NCBI GenBank assembly: GCA_045538555.1
Contig: JAZSRP010000008.1
Span: forward strand, 1-43,271
Source: Coliplasma sp045538555
GTDB lineage: Bacteria > Bacillota > Clostridia > Oscillospirales > CAG-382
Length of the DNA stretch: 43,271 nt
Direction: 5' to 3'
Shown: positions 21,980 to 31,739 of the stretch, piece after piece
How the letters are laid out: each line of letters opens with the position of its first letter
Position numbering within the stretch: the stretch's first letter is position 1
Notes under the pieces: model-generated
Told to the model about the DNA's origin: nothing
The model's input: the letters and a program-made list of their open reading frames with translations, nothing else
The model's database searches: none
Made by a program: the position numbers and the translations under genes

Positions 21980-24124
21980 TTATTTGATTTTTTCAAGTGA
22001 AATACGTTTTTTTGCAACGTCCACGTCAATGACTCTCACTTTGATGATATCTCCCACCTTGACAACGTCGGAGGCACGCTTGACAAACCGATCCGACAGC
22101 TTGGAGATATGCACCAGTCCGTCCTGATGGACACCGATGTCTACAAAGGCACCAAAATCCGCCACGTTTCTTACCGTACCGTCAAATTCCATACCTGCTT
22201 TCAGAGAGGAAATATCCATAGCGTCGGTACGTAGAATCTGTGGAGGCAGCTCATCACGGGGGTCACGTCCCGGCTTTTTCAGCTCGTTGACAATGTCCAA
22301 AAGTGTGGGAACACCTATCCCCAGCCGGTCTGCCACCTTTTGAGGTCCTGCTGATTCCAGTCTCTTGTCAATCTCAGCCAGGTTTCTGCCCCTGACGTCG
22401 GATTCGGAATAACCGAGAATGGTCAGCAGCCCGTTGGCAGCGGTGTAGCTCTCGGGGTGAACGGAGGTGTTGTCGAGATACTGCTTGCTCTCGGGAACCC
22501 GCAAAAATCCCACGCACTGAGTGTATGCGCTGTCCCCGATCCCTTTGACTTTTTTGAGATCCTCGCGGCACTTGAATCTTGCCACGGTGGTGCGGTATTC
22601 GTAAATATTCTTTGCCACTCTTGCACTGATTCCGGCAATGTGTGACAGCAGGGAAACGGAGGCGGTGTTCAGATCGGCTCCTACGCCGGAAACACAGGAT
22701 TCCACCACGCCTGACAGCGATGCGTCAAGGGCTTTTGGATCCATATCGTGCTGGTACTGACCTACACCGATTGATTTTGGATCAATTTTTACCAGCTCTG
22801 CAAGAGGGTCCTGCAGACGTCTTGCAATAGAAACCGCACTGCGGAGCGAAACGTCAAACTGGGGAAACTCCTCACTGCCAAGCTTTGAGGCAGAATATAC
22901 GGAGGCGCCTGCCTCATTGGTCATAATATAGCTTACGGGTCTGTCGATCTCCTTGATAAGCCCTGCCACAAAAATTTCGCTTTCCTTTGAGGCGGTGCCG
23001 TTTCCGATAGAGATTATGTCAACCTTGTGCTTTTTGATAAGCGCTGTGAGAATACGTTTTGCTTCCTCGGTTTTGTTTTGGGGCGGAGTGGGGTATACCA
23101 CGGTGGTGTCCAAAACGTCGCCCAGATCGTTGACGATGGCTATTTTGCATCCGGTACGGTACGCAGGGTCAAATCCCATTACCACCTTTCCTCTGACGGG
23201 AGGAAGCATAAGCAGGTTTTTGAGATTTTCACCAAAAACTCTGATTGCCTGCTCCTGCGCTCTGTCCGAAAGCATATTTCGCATCTCGGTCTGAACTGAC
23301 GGGGCAATGAGACGGTCATATGCGTCACAAACCGCATCGGCAACGTAGGGAGTGGAGGAGCATTCATTGTGGGTGAGGATCTCGCTCTTGAGATGTTCGC
23401 AGATTTTTTCCTTGTCTACGTCCACCTTGACGGAAATAAAACCTTCCTTTTCACCTCTGTTGATAGCAAGGATTCTGTGTGAGGGAAGCTTTGGCAGAGG
23501 TTCGGAATAATCGTAATAGAGGCGGTAAACGCTGTCCTCTTCCTTTTTTGCTTTTGTGGCAAGGGAGGCGTTTCGCATGGTAAATTCACGAATCCACTTG
23601 CGGTATCCTGCATCATCAGACACCTTTTCCGCAATAATATCCATCGCGCCCTTGAGAGCGTCTTTTGAGGTGTTGATCTTTTTTTCGGGGTTGAGATACT
23701 GCTCTGCCTCTTTTTCGATATTGACGTCGGATTTTTGCTCCAGCATCAGCTCTGCAAGTGGAGTCAGCCCTGCCTCGGCGGCAATGGAGGCGCGGGTGCG
23801 TCTCTTGGGACGGTAGGGACGATATATATCCTCCAGCTCCGACAGGGTCTGGGCTTTGTCAATGGCGGCAACCAGCTCGGGGGTGAGCTTGCCCTGCTCG
23901 TCAATGAGGCGTGTTACGTCAGATTTTTTTGTCTCCAACGCACGATAAAACTCCAGCTTTTCTGCCAGCTCTCTCAGCTTTTCGTCGTCCAGCGATCCGG
24001 TGGCTTCTTTGCGGTAACGGGCAATAAAAGGAATGGTGTTGCCCTCGTCAATGAGCTTGGCAGCGCTTTCTGTCTGGGTGTATCTGATCTTCAGCTCTTC
24101 AGAAATTCTTGAGATAATATCCAT
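21980..24124 (-). CDS. tex: Tex-type S1 RNA-binding protein
   Basis: The 714-residue cytosolic protein begins with the Tex helical region (NTIPFIARYRKEATGSLDDE), followed by a YqgF/RNase H-like domain (MGFDPAYRTGCKIAIVN), helix-hairpin-helix segments (FKCREDLKKVKGIGDSAY) and a C-terminal S1 domain (MEFDGTVRNVADFGAFVDIG to ISLEKIK). Order and length match bacterial Tex, which affects transcription and RNA fate. The ATG at 24124 follows CGGAGGAAAA; a longer frame to 24241 would cross the promoter. It is a single-gene unit upstream of gdhA. Confidence 0.94.
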   Translation of the reverse strand: MDIISRISEELKIRYTQTESAAKLIDEGNTIPFIARYRKEATGSLDDEKLRELAEKLEFYRALETKKSDVTRLIDEQGKLTPELVAAIDKAQTLSELEDIYRPYRPKRRTRASIAAEAGLTPLAELMLEQKSDVNIEKEAEQYLNPEKKINTSKDALKGAMDIIAEKVSDDAGYRKWIREFTMRNASLATKAKKEEDSVYRLYYDYSEPLPKLPSHRILAINRGEKEGFISVKVDVDKEKICEHLKSEILTHNECSSTPYVADAVCDAYDRLIAPSVQTEMRNMLSDRAQEQAIRVFGENLKNLLMLPPVRGKVVMGFDPAYRTGCKIAIVNDLGDVLDTTVVYPTPPQNKTEEAKRILTALIKKHKVDIISIGNGTASKESEIFVAGLIKEIDRPVSYIMTNEAGASVYSASKLGSEEFPQFDVSLRSAVSIARRLQDPLAELVKIDPKSIGVGQYQHDMDPKALDASLSGVVESCVSGVGADLNTASVSLLSHIAGISARVAKNIYEYRTTVARFKCREDLKKVKGIGDSAYTQCVGFLRVPESKQYLDNTSVHPESYTAANGLLTILGYSESDVRGRNLAEIDKRLESAGPQKVADRLGIGVPTLLDIVNELKKPGRDPRDELPPQILRTDAMDISSLKAGMEFDGTVRNVADFGAFVDIGVHQDGLVHISKLSDRFVKRASDVVKVGDIIKVRVIDVDVAKKRISLEKIK

Positions 24125-24152
24125 TTTTTTCCTCCGAAAAATAACTGTCGGT

Positions 24153-24181
24153 ATTGTATCACAAAAACCAAAAAAATTCAA
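24153..24181 (-). promoter_or_regulatory. Sigma-A promoter for tex
   Basis: On the minus strand: TTGAAT (24181-24176), a 17-bp spacer rich in T and TACAAT (24158-24153). The start codon is 28 bp downstream. Confidence 0.7.
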
Positions 24182-24324
24182 GACACATCCCGGCTCATTT
24201 TGAAATAAATTCCATTGCAGACGCTTCTTTTTGTGTCGCAAAACTACTGTGTTAATAATAAAAAATAAAAAACAGATCTTCCCTGCAAGCTATGCTGCGC
24301 TCTGCCGTACCTGTACGCAAGCAA

Positions 24325-24356
24325 AAAACACCCCCGGCCGGGGTGTTTTTTAAATT
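24325..24356. terminator. Terminator of the dusB operon
   Basis: AAAAAACACCCC and GGGGTGTTTTTT flank a CGGCCG centre. The near-perfect palindrome with A- and T-runs lies just after the dusB stop and would also work on the plus strand. Confidence 0.85.
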
Positions 24357-24359
24357 GCG

Positions 24360-25313
24360 TTACAGCGGAAAAATTTTGTTGATGACCTCCATGGCCTGCT
24401 GTTTTGTGGCAACACACGAGATTTCCGCTCTCATTTTTGAGGAGCCGGAAAATCCCTTGCAGTATTTCAGCAGATGGTGCCGCATCTCGCAGATGGCTCT
24501 GATGCCTTTTTCGGCAATTACTGCATCAATCTGACGGGTGAGAACCTCCCTTTTTTCGCTGTTGCATGGGGGAGTGTAGGGACGGTTTTCGATATGGGCA
24601 ACGATCTCCGAAAAGATCCAGGGGGCACCATAGGAGCCGCGGCCGATCATAACTCCATCACATCCGGTGACGGTTTTTATTTTGTCGTAGGTTTGGGGCG
24701 ACACCACGTCTCCGTTTCCGATAACGGGAATATCCACAGCGTCCTTGACACGGGCGATAATCTCGTAGTCTGCGGCCCCGGAGTACATCTGTGCTCTTGT
24801 TCTTCCGTGAACAAAAACCGCACTTGCACCGCCCTTTTGGCATGCTTTTGCCACCGTGACCGCATCGGGGCCGTCGTCATCGCAGCTTTTTCGAATCTTT
24901 GCAGTGACAGGTACCGACACTGCTTCAGCCACTGCTGACACGATCCTTTGGCAAAGGTCGGGGTCACGCATCAGGGCGCTTCCCTCGCCGTTTCGCACCA
25001 GCTTGGTTACCGGGCATCCCATGTTTATGTCAATATATGCAGGCGAGAATTTTTGAATTTCCTTTGCTGCCTGTGCCATAATGTGCGGTTCGCTTCCAAA
25101 AAGCTGAATGGCAGCAGGGCGCTCGTCATCAAAAATCCGTGCAAGATCATCGGTTTTTTTATCACCGTAGGTGACTGCTTTTGCGCTGACAAGCTCGCTG
25201 CACACACCTGACGCTCCGTAGGATATGCAAATGGATCTGAAAGGGTGGTCGGTGATGCCTGCCATAGGGGCAAGAAAAAGCCCGTGACCAAAATCCATAT
25301 TTCCGATCTTCAT
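24360..25313 (-). CDS. dusB: tRNA-dihydrouridine synthase, DusB-like
   Basis: The 317-residue flavoenzyme reduces uridines to dihydrouridine in tRNA. The FMN-binding TIM barrel starts with GLFLAPMAGITDHPFR; INMGCPVTKLVRNGEGSAL contains the catalytic Cys100. Later VIGNGDV and GVMIGRGSYGAPW are phosphate-binding segments, and a helical tRNA-binding domain ends the protein. The start is 3 bp after the recG stop, so it is the last gene of the pgeF-recG operon. The Bacillota-type subgroup is clear; the exact tRNA position is not. Confidence 0.94.
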   Translation of the reverse strand: MKIGNMDFGHGLFLAPMAGITDHPFRSICISYGASGVCSELVSAKAVTYGDKKTDDLARIFDDERPAAIQLFGSEPHIMAQAAKEIQKFSPAYIDINMGCPVTKLVRNGEGSALMRDPDLCQRIVSAVAEAVSVPVTAKIRKSCDDDGPDAVTVAKACQKGGASAVFVHGRTRAQMYSGAADYEIIARVKDAVDIPVIGNGDVVSPQTYDKIKTVTGCDGVMIGRGSYGAPWIFSEIVAHIENRPYTPPCNSEKREVLTRQIDAVIAEKGIRAICEMRHHLLKYCKGFSGSSKMRAEISCVATKQQAMEVINKIFPL

Positions 25314-25316
25314 CTG

Positions 25317-27374
25317 TCAGTTGACGGTTTTTGCACCGCCTGTCCTTTCCAAAAAAATCTCTGCTCTGTGCAACACGGAAGCAAAATCAGGGTTTGTGCT
25401 GTCCTGCCGTATCTGCTGTGCCAGCGCTCTGGTGGTCTCAATGAGTGTCATGTCGGACACGCTTGCACAGGCAAAACCAAACTCACCGCTCTGCCTTTCT
25501 CCAAAAAAGTCGCCCGGTCCTCGCTTTTCAAGGTCTTTTTCTGCTATCCCAAACCCGTCCGGAGTGTCCACCATGATCCGCAGACGCTCTGCGGCATCGG
25601 GACTGTTGGAGCCGTTTACAAGGACGCAGACGGAGCTTCGGGTTCCTCTGCCGATGCGTCCTCTCAGCTGATGAAGTTGAGAGAGCCCAAAGCACTCTGC
25701 ATTTTCAATCACCATTACGGAAGCGTTTTTTACGTCAACCCCCACCTCAATGACGGTGGTAGAAACCAAAATTTTGGTTTTTCCGCTTGAAAAATCCGCC
25801 ATGGCAGCTTCCTTTTCCGCCGGTTTGAGCTTTCCGTGTATCAGCCCCATGGGAATATTTGAAAATACGGTTTTTGAAAGGTGCTCAAAATGACTTTCTG
25901 CCGCCTTTCGGTCAACGGTTTCGCTGTCCTCCACAAGGGGACAAACTATGTACGCCTGACCGCCGTCAGAAATTTCTTTTTTTATGTAATCATATACGTT
26001 TTTCAGCTGTGATTCCCGCACGGCTCTTGTCTCCACGGGCCTTCTGCCCGGGGGCAACTCGTCCAATACCGACACGTCAAGGTCACCGTAAATAATGAGT
26101 GAAAGTGAGCGTGGTATGGGAGTGGCGGACATGACCAGCATATGCGCCCTAACGTCGTGATTTTGGCTTTTATCAAGAATTTTTGCTCTCTGCGCCACAC
26201 CAAAACGGTGCTGCTCATCGGTGACGGCAAGTGCCAGATTTTGAAAAACCGTGGTGTCGGTAATAAGCGCGTGAGTGCCCACAGCCACCTGAATCTTTCC
26301 GTCAGCCAGCCCTTGGCGCACCAGCCGTTTTTCTTTTGAGGGAAGCCCCGAAACAAGAAGTCCTACGTTGATTCCAAATGGTGACAGCATTGATTCCAGA
26401 GTTTTTTTGTGCTGGCGGGCAAGTATTTCTGTTGGAGCCATCATACAAGCCTGAAACCCGTTTTTTACGCACAAAAAAATGGCGGATGCGGCAACGGCGG
26501 TTTTTCCGCTACCCACGTCCCCCTGCACCAGACGTGCCATGGGGTAGGGCTTTTCCATGTCTGAAACAATGTCCTTGACAGCTCTTTTTTGGGCGCCGGT
26601 CAGATCATAAGGGAGTGATTCAAAAAACCTTGCTATCCCGCACCCTTTCAGAGTGAGAGGATTTGCTCTTTCTTTTGTCTGTGTACACCGCAGACCCGAC
26701 AGCGCCAGCTGAAATACCAAGAGTTCTTCAAAAGCCAGTGTACGTCTCGCACGTGCCAGCGTTTCCTCATCGGTGGGAAAATGAAGCTGACGCACCGCCT
26801 GACCGTACTCCATGAGCCCGTGGCGGTTTACTGCAGATGTGGGAATGACGTGCCCCTTTGCGTTGCAGAGAGGCAATACCTGCTCCACTGCATCGGAAAT
26901 GATTTTTTGGGTCAGCGGAGGAGTGAGTCGGTATATGGGAACCAGATTTTTAAGCTGCTTTCCGGGAATCACTGCCTCCAGCTTTGGCGCCACCATTTCT
27001 CTGCCGTAAAGCCCGTGCTTGATCCTGCCAAATACTCGAAATTTTTTTCCTGTAACAAGAGTTTTGTGAATATACGGGTTGTTAAAAAACACCAGCTCAA
27101 GGTTTGAACTGTCGTCTCTCACCACGGATCGGACCACGGTGAGTCCGTTTTTTGTTTTTTGCGGAAGCGAAGTGTCACACACCGTCACAAGCACCGAGCA
27201 TTCCTCGCCGTCAATGGTGGAAGCAATAGGGATTATTCTGCCGCGGTTTTGATACCCTCTGGGGAAAAAGCGCAGCAGGTCCTCTGCGCAAAAGATTCCC
27301 AGCTTTTCAAAAGCAGCCGCTCTTGCGTCACCGATCCCTTTTATGTATCTGACGGGTGTTTGTGGGGTGATCAT
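25317..27374 (-). CDS. recG: ATP-dependent DNA helicase RecG
   Basis: The 685-residue helicase remodels stalled forks and Holliday junctions. An N-terminal wedge/OB-fold region (about 1-225) precedes the helicase core. Walker A is GDVGSGKT (285-292), motif II is DEQH (386-389), and SATPIPRS and QLRGRIGRG mark motifs III and VI. The C-terminal RecG region is present and the length is normal. The ATG at 27374 has AGGAG upstream and starts 3 bp after the YhaN-like gene. Its place in a repair operon is consistent. Confidence 0.96.
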   Translation of the reverse strand: MITPQTPVRYIKGIGDARAAAFEKLGIFCAEDLLRFFPRGYQNRGRIIPIASTIDGEECSVLVTVCDTSLPQKTKNGLTVVRSVVRDDSSNLELVFFNNPYIHKTLVTGKKFRVFGRIKHGLYGREMVAPKLEAVIPGKQLKNLVPIYRLTPPLTQKIISDAVEQVLPLCNAKGHVIPTSAVNRHGLMEYGQAVRQLHFPTDEETLARARRTLAFEELLVFQLALSGLRCTQTKERANPLTLKGCGIARFFESLPYDLTGAQKRAVKDIVSDMEKPYPMARLVQGDVGSGKTAVAASAIFLCVKNGFQACMMAPTEILARQHKKTLESMLSPFGINVGLLVSGLPSKEKRLVRQGLADGKIQVAVGTHALITDTTVFQNLALAVTDEQHRFGVAQRAKILDKSQNHDVRAHMLVMSATPIPRSLSLIIYGDLDVSVLDELPPGRRPVETRAVRESQLKNVYDYIKKEISDGGQAYIVCPLVEDSETVDRKAAESHFEHLSKTVFSNIPMGLIHGKLKPAEKEAAMADFSSGKTKILVSTTVIEVGVDVKNASVMVIENAECFGLSQLHQLRGRIGRGTRSSVCVLVNGSNSPDAAERLRIMVDTPDGFGIAEKDLEKRGPGDFFGERQSGEFGFACASVSDMTLIETTRALAQQIRQDSTNPDFASVLHRAEIFLERTGGAKTVN

Positions 27375-27377
27375 TTT

Positions 27378-29576
27378 TTACTCCTGTGAGTTTTTTAAAA
27401 AAATTCTTGAAAAAGGGATGCCTGCGTTTGAAAGCGTCTCTCTTTCTCTGTCTCCGTGAGTGAAAATAAATATCTGATGCCGCTGTGCCGAGGAGGCAAC
27501 CGCATTCATCATAGAAGCCAAACGGTTGCTGTCGATGCGGACAAACGCGTCGTCAAGCACCATAGGAACACTGTTCCCGCCAAAAAGCATATCCGCCAAC
27601 GCAAGCCGCAGGCAGAGATATGCGGTGTCACGGGTGCCTGCGGAGAGATAATCACAGCTTCTCCGAAAATCACTGCCAAAGGACATGGACAGCTTTGTGT
27701 CCACTTCAAAATCATTGTATTTTCCGTCGGTTGCTATCGAGAAATACTCATCGGCTCTCTCACTGATGCGGGGTGCCACCTGCTGCTTCATATAGTCGCC
27801 GGACTCAGTGATAAATTTGATAGCGGTGTCGAGGGCACGAAACTGAATCTCCCCCTCGGAAATCAGTGCATCGGTTGCGGCTTTTTTGCCCACAAGTACG
27901 GCAGGGTCTCCGTATTTTCCCTCAAGGGTGGCTCTTTTTGTGGAAAGCGTAAGCGCTTTTTCGTCGTTGATGCGTTTTTGCTGGGTGTAAAAATTGATGT
28001 CCTGATCAACCCTTGTCCTGTCTCTGGCGGGTTTTTCCGCCCCTGCGGCTTCGGTGGCAAGGGCGCCAATATCTACGCCCTCCATCGCTTTTTCAAATGC
28101 CTCTTTTGACGAGATCCAATGAGCTTTCAGCTCGCCGTTCCGGGCTGATCTTTTGAGAATATCCGACAGCTGCTCATCATAATCCAGCTCCTCGGATACG
28201 GAAATAAACTCACTGATACCGCGGTCAAGCCGATCTTTCAGCTCAGAAACCTTTGATGCGGAAGAATTGTATTTGAGCCGAATTTCCGACTCTCTTTTTT
28301 TGCACTGCTCGAGTTGTGCGGAGTTTTTTTCAAAACTGTCCAGTGCCTCATCCAGTTCAGAGGCGGATTCCAACCCCAGCTCTTTTGCAATTCCTGCGGG
28401 TTTTGCCACAAATACTGCACTGCAGGCAAGCAAAACCACCGTAACTCCCATGAGCACAAGCCCTGCTGCGGACCCAAACCCAAACCATACCGCCGCCCCC
28501 GTGAAAAGAAGAACGAGAGCCAGAAACCCAAAGAGCTTTGCTGTTTTTTTTGCGCTTTTTATGCGTTGCCGTGCGTCCTTTGCTTCTTCAATGCCAAAGG
28601 GAAGCATTGACTCGGCTTCCTCCAGCTCGGATACCGCTTGGTCAAGAGATGATCTGAGAGACTGGCATTGCTTTTTTTCTGCGTTGTAATCGGAATTGAC
28701 AGAAAAAAGCCGTGACATGGCATTCTCGTCACCGCTGCCAAATCCTCTGGATGCCTCCTCGTATTCTGCTTTTGCATCCTTTTCTGCCTGCGAAAGCGAT
28801 TTCAGGGTGTTGAGACGGCAGAGAGCATCGTATTTTTCAATTCCTCTCCGCTCTTCAAAAAGAAGCCGGAGCTTTTTGTCTGCATCCTGCGAGATTCGTT
28901 TTGCGTTTGACTCGTCGCCAAACACCGTTTCGATCTCCCGGGCGCAGACAAGTGATTCGGTAATGGCGGCCTCCAGAGCGTCACGCTCCCGCTCGGCTTT
29001 TGGCAAAATACCGTTTCCGCCCCTTCCCCGCAGGGAATTTTTTGCGGTTTTCAGTCTGTCAAGAGCTTTTTCGCTGTTGACCTGCTCGGATGCGCTGATA
29101 GCGATATTTTTCAACTGCTCTGCCAGGGCTTCGTCCTTTTCGGCAGGCAGGGTCAACTGCCTGAAAAACAGAGTCCGAGAAAAAACCTCCTCCGATACTC
29201 CAAAAAATACCTCTCCCGGCACTTCACCGTGAAAATATTGCTTTCCCGTAGCTCTGTCTGTGACGTATACCTGCTCTTTTCCCGATGCGTAAAAAATACG
29301 CTCTACCCTAAAAACAACTCCGTCGCAGGAAAGTGTGACGGCGCCGGCACAGGTCTCGCCGTCCCAAGGCATAAAAAGCTTTTTTTCGTTGCCGATTACA
29401 GAGTGAATTTTGACTCCCGCAAAACCGTAAAAAACAAATTTTACAAATGCGGCAAGAGTGGTCTTTCCGCTCTCGTTGGGTGCTTCCAAAAGGTTTATGC
29501 CCTGTGAGCAGTCCACGACGGTGTTTTTCAGCTTTCCAAATGAATTTATCTGGATTTTTTGTAAAAAAACGTTCAT
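27378..29576 (-). CDS. SMC/RecN-type ATPase, YhaN-like, with internal membrane hairpin
   Basis: The 732-residue protein has an N-terminal half ATPase (Walker A APNESGKTT at 32-40) and a C-terminal half (signature LSAGTRDTAYL at about 641-651, Walker B MVLDDAFVRID at about 672-682, then IFIFTHGDRE). These flank long coiled coils. Within the coiled coil, residues 347-391 contain two hydrophobic segments, which would insert in the membrane, as in Bacillus YhaN relatives. The ATG at 29576 overlaps the TGA of the exonuclease gene (ATGA), so a paired nuclease-ATPase complex like SbcCD/YhaO-YhaN is likely. The role is inferred as DNA end processing at the membrane. Confidence 0.87.
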   Translation of the reverse strand: MNVFLQKIQINSFGKLKNTVVDCSQGINLLEAPNESGKTTLAAFVKFVFYGFAGVKIHSVIGNEKKLFMPWDGETCAGAVTLSCDGVVFRVERIFYASGKEQVYVTDRATGKQYFHGEVPGEVFFGVSEEVFSRTLFFRQLTLPAEKDEALAEQLKNIAISASEQVNSEKALDRLKTAKNSLRGRGGNGILPKAERERDALEAAITESLVCAREIETVFGDESNAKRISQDADKKLRLLFEERRGIEKYDALCRLNTLKSLSQAEKDAKAEYEEASRGFGSGDENAMSRLFSVNSDYNAEKKQCQSLRSSLDQAVSELEEAESMLPFGIEEAKDARQRIKSAKKTAKLFGFLALVLLFTGAAVWFGFGSAAGLVLMGVTVVLLACSAVFVAKPAGIAKELGLESASELDEALDSFEKNSAQLEQCKKRESEIRLKYNSSASKVSELKDRLDRGISEFISVSEELDYDEQLSDILKRSARNGELKAHWISSKEAFEKAMEGVDIGALATEAAGAEKPARDRTRVDQDINFYTQQKRINDEKALTLSTKRATLEGKYGDPAVLVGKKAATDALISEGEIQFRALDTAIKFITESGDYMKQQVAPRISERADEYFSIATDGKYNDFEVDTKLSMSFGSDFRRSCDYLSAGTRDTAYLCLRLALADMLFGGNSVPMVLDDAFVRIDSNRLASMMNAVASSAQRHQIFIFTHGDRERETLSNAGIPFSRIFLKNSQE

Positions 29577-30706
29577 ACCGCTCCGCCTCCAGTCATTGCG
29601 CCGATCTCTCTGTCGTCCAGAGCACACAGCCCCAGCTTGAGCGCTCTTGCGTGTATTTTGTACTCCTCGCTGTCGGGAGAAAGCGAAGCCATTGCTTCTG
29701 TCATTCTGCGGCAAAATACGCCCTTGAGGGTGTTTGATTTTTCAAGCTCGCCCAGATCGGGGGCAAGCGAAGTCTTGTCAATAATTTCGATGCGGTAGGG
29801 AAATGACGCTCCCGTGCCGATCTCGTTTTCCAGTATCAAAAAAGCTTTTTTCAGCTCTCCCGTCAACGTGATACGCAGTGCAGTGTCATCTCCAAACTGC
29901 TTGATGCTGCGTCGGATGACCTCAAGAGCAGTGAGCTTTTCGTCACAGCCGTCGATGTCCACCGTGATCGTCTCATATCTGCGCTTTGAAAGAATAATGG
30001 GCTGCATGTCCGTGCCGTTCTTGGACACAATGCCTCTGAGAGCACCTTTGCGTCCCGTCTCGTCAAACCCTCTGCCCTCCATGCACCCGGGATAGGCAAA
30101 AAATACGTTTCCCGCTTTTTGCAGACCGGTGGCCTTGTGTATGTGACCCAGTGCCACGTAGTCAAACCCGCTGTTTGCAATTTCCTGAACGGTCATGGGA
30201 CCGACGGCAGAATCTCCTCCCGTCAGATCTCCGTGGCAGATGAGAATATTGGTTCGGTTTGGATTTTTTATTTGCCAGCCGGCAACGGGAGACTCCTCGT
30301 ATGCACGGCTTGTGTATCCAAACCCGTACACGTCGGTTTCCAGCTCGGGTATCTCCACACATTGGCGGTTTTCGCCAAAAACAAAAACGTTTTTCGGCAG
30401 CTTCATGGTCAGATACGGAGAACCTTTTTTCAGGGGATCGTGATTGCCGGGGGAAATAAAAAATCTGCAGTCGGGATATTTTGAAAACTCGTTTTCCAGT
30501 AGCTCTTTTGTGTCCTTGGTGACGTATTCTCCGTCAAAGAGGTCACCGCTGATCAAAAAGATCTCTGCCCCAAATTCCTTTGCCGCCATGAGCGCAGAAG
30601 TAAAAGCCGCTCTCAGCTCTGTACGTCTGCTCTCCGCCTCCCGCGGTGAAAACAGCGAAAAAGGCGAGTCAAGATGCACGTCTGCACAGTGAAAAACTCT
30701 TGCCAT
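29573..30706 (-). CDS. DNA repair metallophosphoesterase, SbcD/YhaO-like
   Basis: The 377-residue Mre11/SbcD-type nuclease has calcineurin-like metal motifs HCADVHLDSPF (6-16), SGDLFDG, SPGNHDP, ICHGDLTGG and LGHIHKA, which hold Asp/His ligands for two metals. A C-terminal cap domain follows. The family degrades DNA ends with an SMC-type partner; that partner is encoded immediately downstream with a 4-base ATGA overlap. The ATG follows AGGAGGGA. The start is 15 bp downstream of the pgeF stop. Confidence 0.92.
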   Translation of the reverse strand: MARVFHCADVHLDSPFSLFSPREAESRRTELRAAFTSALMAAKEFGAEIFLISGDLFDGEYVTKDTKELLENEFSKYPDCRFFISPGNHDPLKKGSPYLTMKLPKNVFVFGENRQCVEIPELETDVYGFGYTSRAYEESPVAGWQIKNPNRTNILICHGDLTGGDSAVGPMTVQEIANSGFDYVALGHIHKATGLQKAGNVFFAYPGCMEGRGFDETGRKGALRGIVSKNGTDMQPIILSKRRYETITVDIDGCDEKLTALEVIRRSIKQFGDDTALRITLTGELKKAFLILENEIGTGASFPYRIEIIDKTSLAPDLGELEKSNTLKGVFCRRMTEAMASLSPDSEEYKIHARALKLGLCALDDREIGAMTGGGAV

Positions 30707-30721
30707 AAAAAATCCCTCCTG

Positions 30722-31534
30722 TCACAATGTCACAAAACAGCTCATGGTGCCTCGGTTTACTCCGTCTCTGCGGTGTGAGAAAAACAGATCACCGTTTTCT
30801 TTGGTGCAGATACCGCAGACGGAGATGTTTTTTGCAGGCACCCCCGCACTTTCAAAGCAAAAGCTGTTGAGTCCCGAAAGATCAAGCATGTATTTTGTGT
30901 CGTTGGGTTCAAAAAAACGCAAAAAATCTTTGTTTTGCAATACAAAAAGATCAAAAACCTCCTGCCCTACCTCATAGCAGCACTGCCCGATGCAGGGACC
31001 GATGGCGACCAATATATCCTCTTTTTTTATTCCGCTGTCAGCCATCATCTCAATGGCTCTCACGCCTATGCCTCCCAGGGTACCGCGCCATCCTGCATGC
31101 ACTGCGGAGCAGACTGTTTTGCTTTTGTCGCAGAGGATGATGGGAACACAGTCGGCGGTGCGTACCGAGAGCAAAAGATCCCTTGTGCGGGTGATGAGCC
31201 CGTCGATACCTCGGTCAAAGGGCGGCTTTGAAGTACCCACGCCTCGGTGAGATTCATCCACCCATACAACCTCTGATGTGTGAGTCTGATAGCTTCTGCA
31301 AACATCTGATGCCGTGAGTCCAAAAACGCCTGCGGCAATGCCGTAGTTTGCCAAAACGCTTGATTCTTCATCTTTGACGTGGCCTGCGCCGACAGCAAAA
31401 TTCAAACTGTCAAAAACGCCCTTGCTGACTCCGCCAATGCGTGTAAAAAAAGCGTGCCGCACCCCAAAGCGTTTCAAAAGGCGGCTCTCAAAAAACGGAA
31501 CTTCTCCCTCTGTAAAAACAAAATCCTTGATCAT
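30722..31534 (-). CDS. pgeF: PgeF/YfiH laccase-domain protein (peptidoglycan editing factor or purine nucleoside phosphorylase)
   Basis: The 270-residue cytosolic protein of the multicopper-polyphenol-oxidase-like YfiH family has the zinc-site signatures VRTADCVPI and AVHAGWRGTLGGI, and a later GPCIGQCCYEVG. Family members phosphorolyse purine nucleosides, and in E. coli edit peptidoglycan precursors; which applies here is open. The ATG follows AAGGAAGG. It is the promoter-proximal gene of the operon through dusB. Confidence 0.92.
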   Translation of the reverse strand: MIKDFVFTEGEVPFFESRLLKRFGVRHAFFTRIGGVSKGVFDSLNFAVGAGHVKDEESSVLANYGIAAGVFGLTASDVCRSYQTHTSEVVWVDESHRGVGTSKPPFDRGIDGLITRTRDLLLSVRTADCVPIILCDKSKTVCSAVHAGWRGTLGGIGVRAIEMMADSGIKKEDILVAIGPCIGQCCYEVGQEVFDLFVLQNKDFLRFFEPNDTKYMLDLSGLNSFCFESAGVPAKNISVCGICTKENGDLFFSHRRDGVNRGTMSCFVTL

Positions 31535-31606
31535 CTTCCGCCTTCCTTTCCCATGTGTGACTTGGCCGTTTGGCGCAAAAGCCGGACAAAAATAAATAGA
31601 TATTAT

Positions 31607-31635
31607 ATTATATCAAAGCCGTCCGAATAACGCAA
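31607..31635 (-). promoter_or_regulatory. Sigma-A promoter for the pgeF-dusB operon
   Basis: On the minus strand: TTGCGT (31635-31630), a 17-bp spacer and a perfect TATAAT (31612-31607). A second overlapping TATAAT lies 5 bp further on. It is divergent from the promoter at 31675-31703. Confidence 0.78.
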
Positions 31636-31674
31636 TAGAAAAACAAGCAATAAAACCCAAAAATGACGATTCGG

Positions 31675-31703
31675 TTGACAAGCCGGTACAAAAAGGTTAT
31701 AAT
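31675..31703 (+). promoter_or_regulatory. Full-consensus sigma-A promoter for the flippase-psd operon
   Basis: TTGACA (31675-31680), exactly 17 bp, then TATAAT (31698-31703). Both hexamers match consensus perfectly, predicting strong constitutive transcription. Confidence 0.92.
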
Positions 31704-31739
31704 ATTAACTTGAAGAAAAATGTCAAAAAGGACAGGTTG

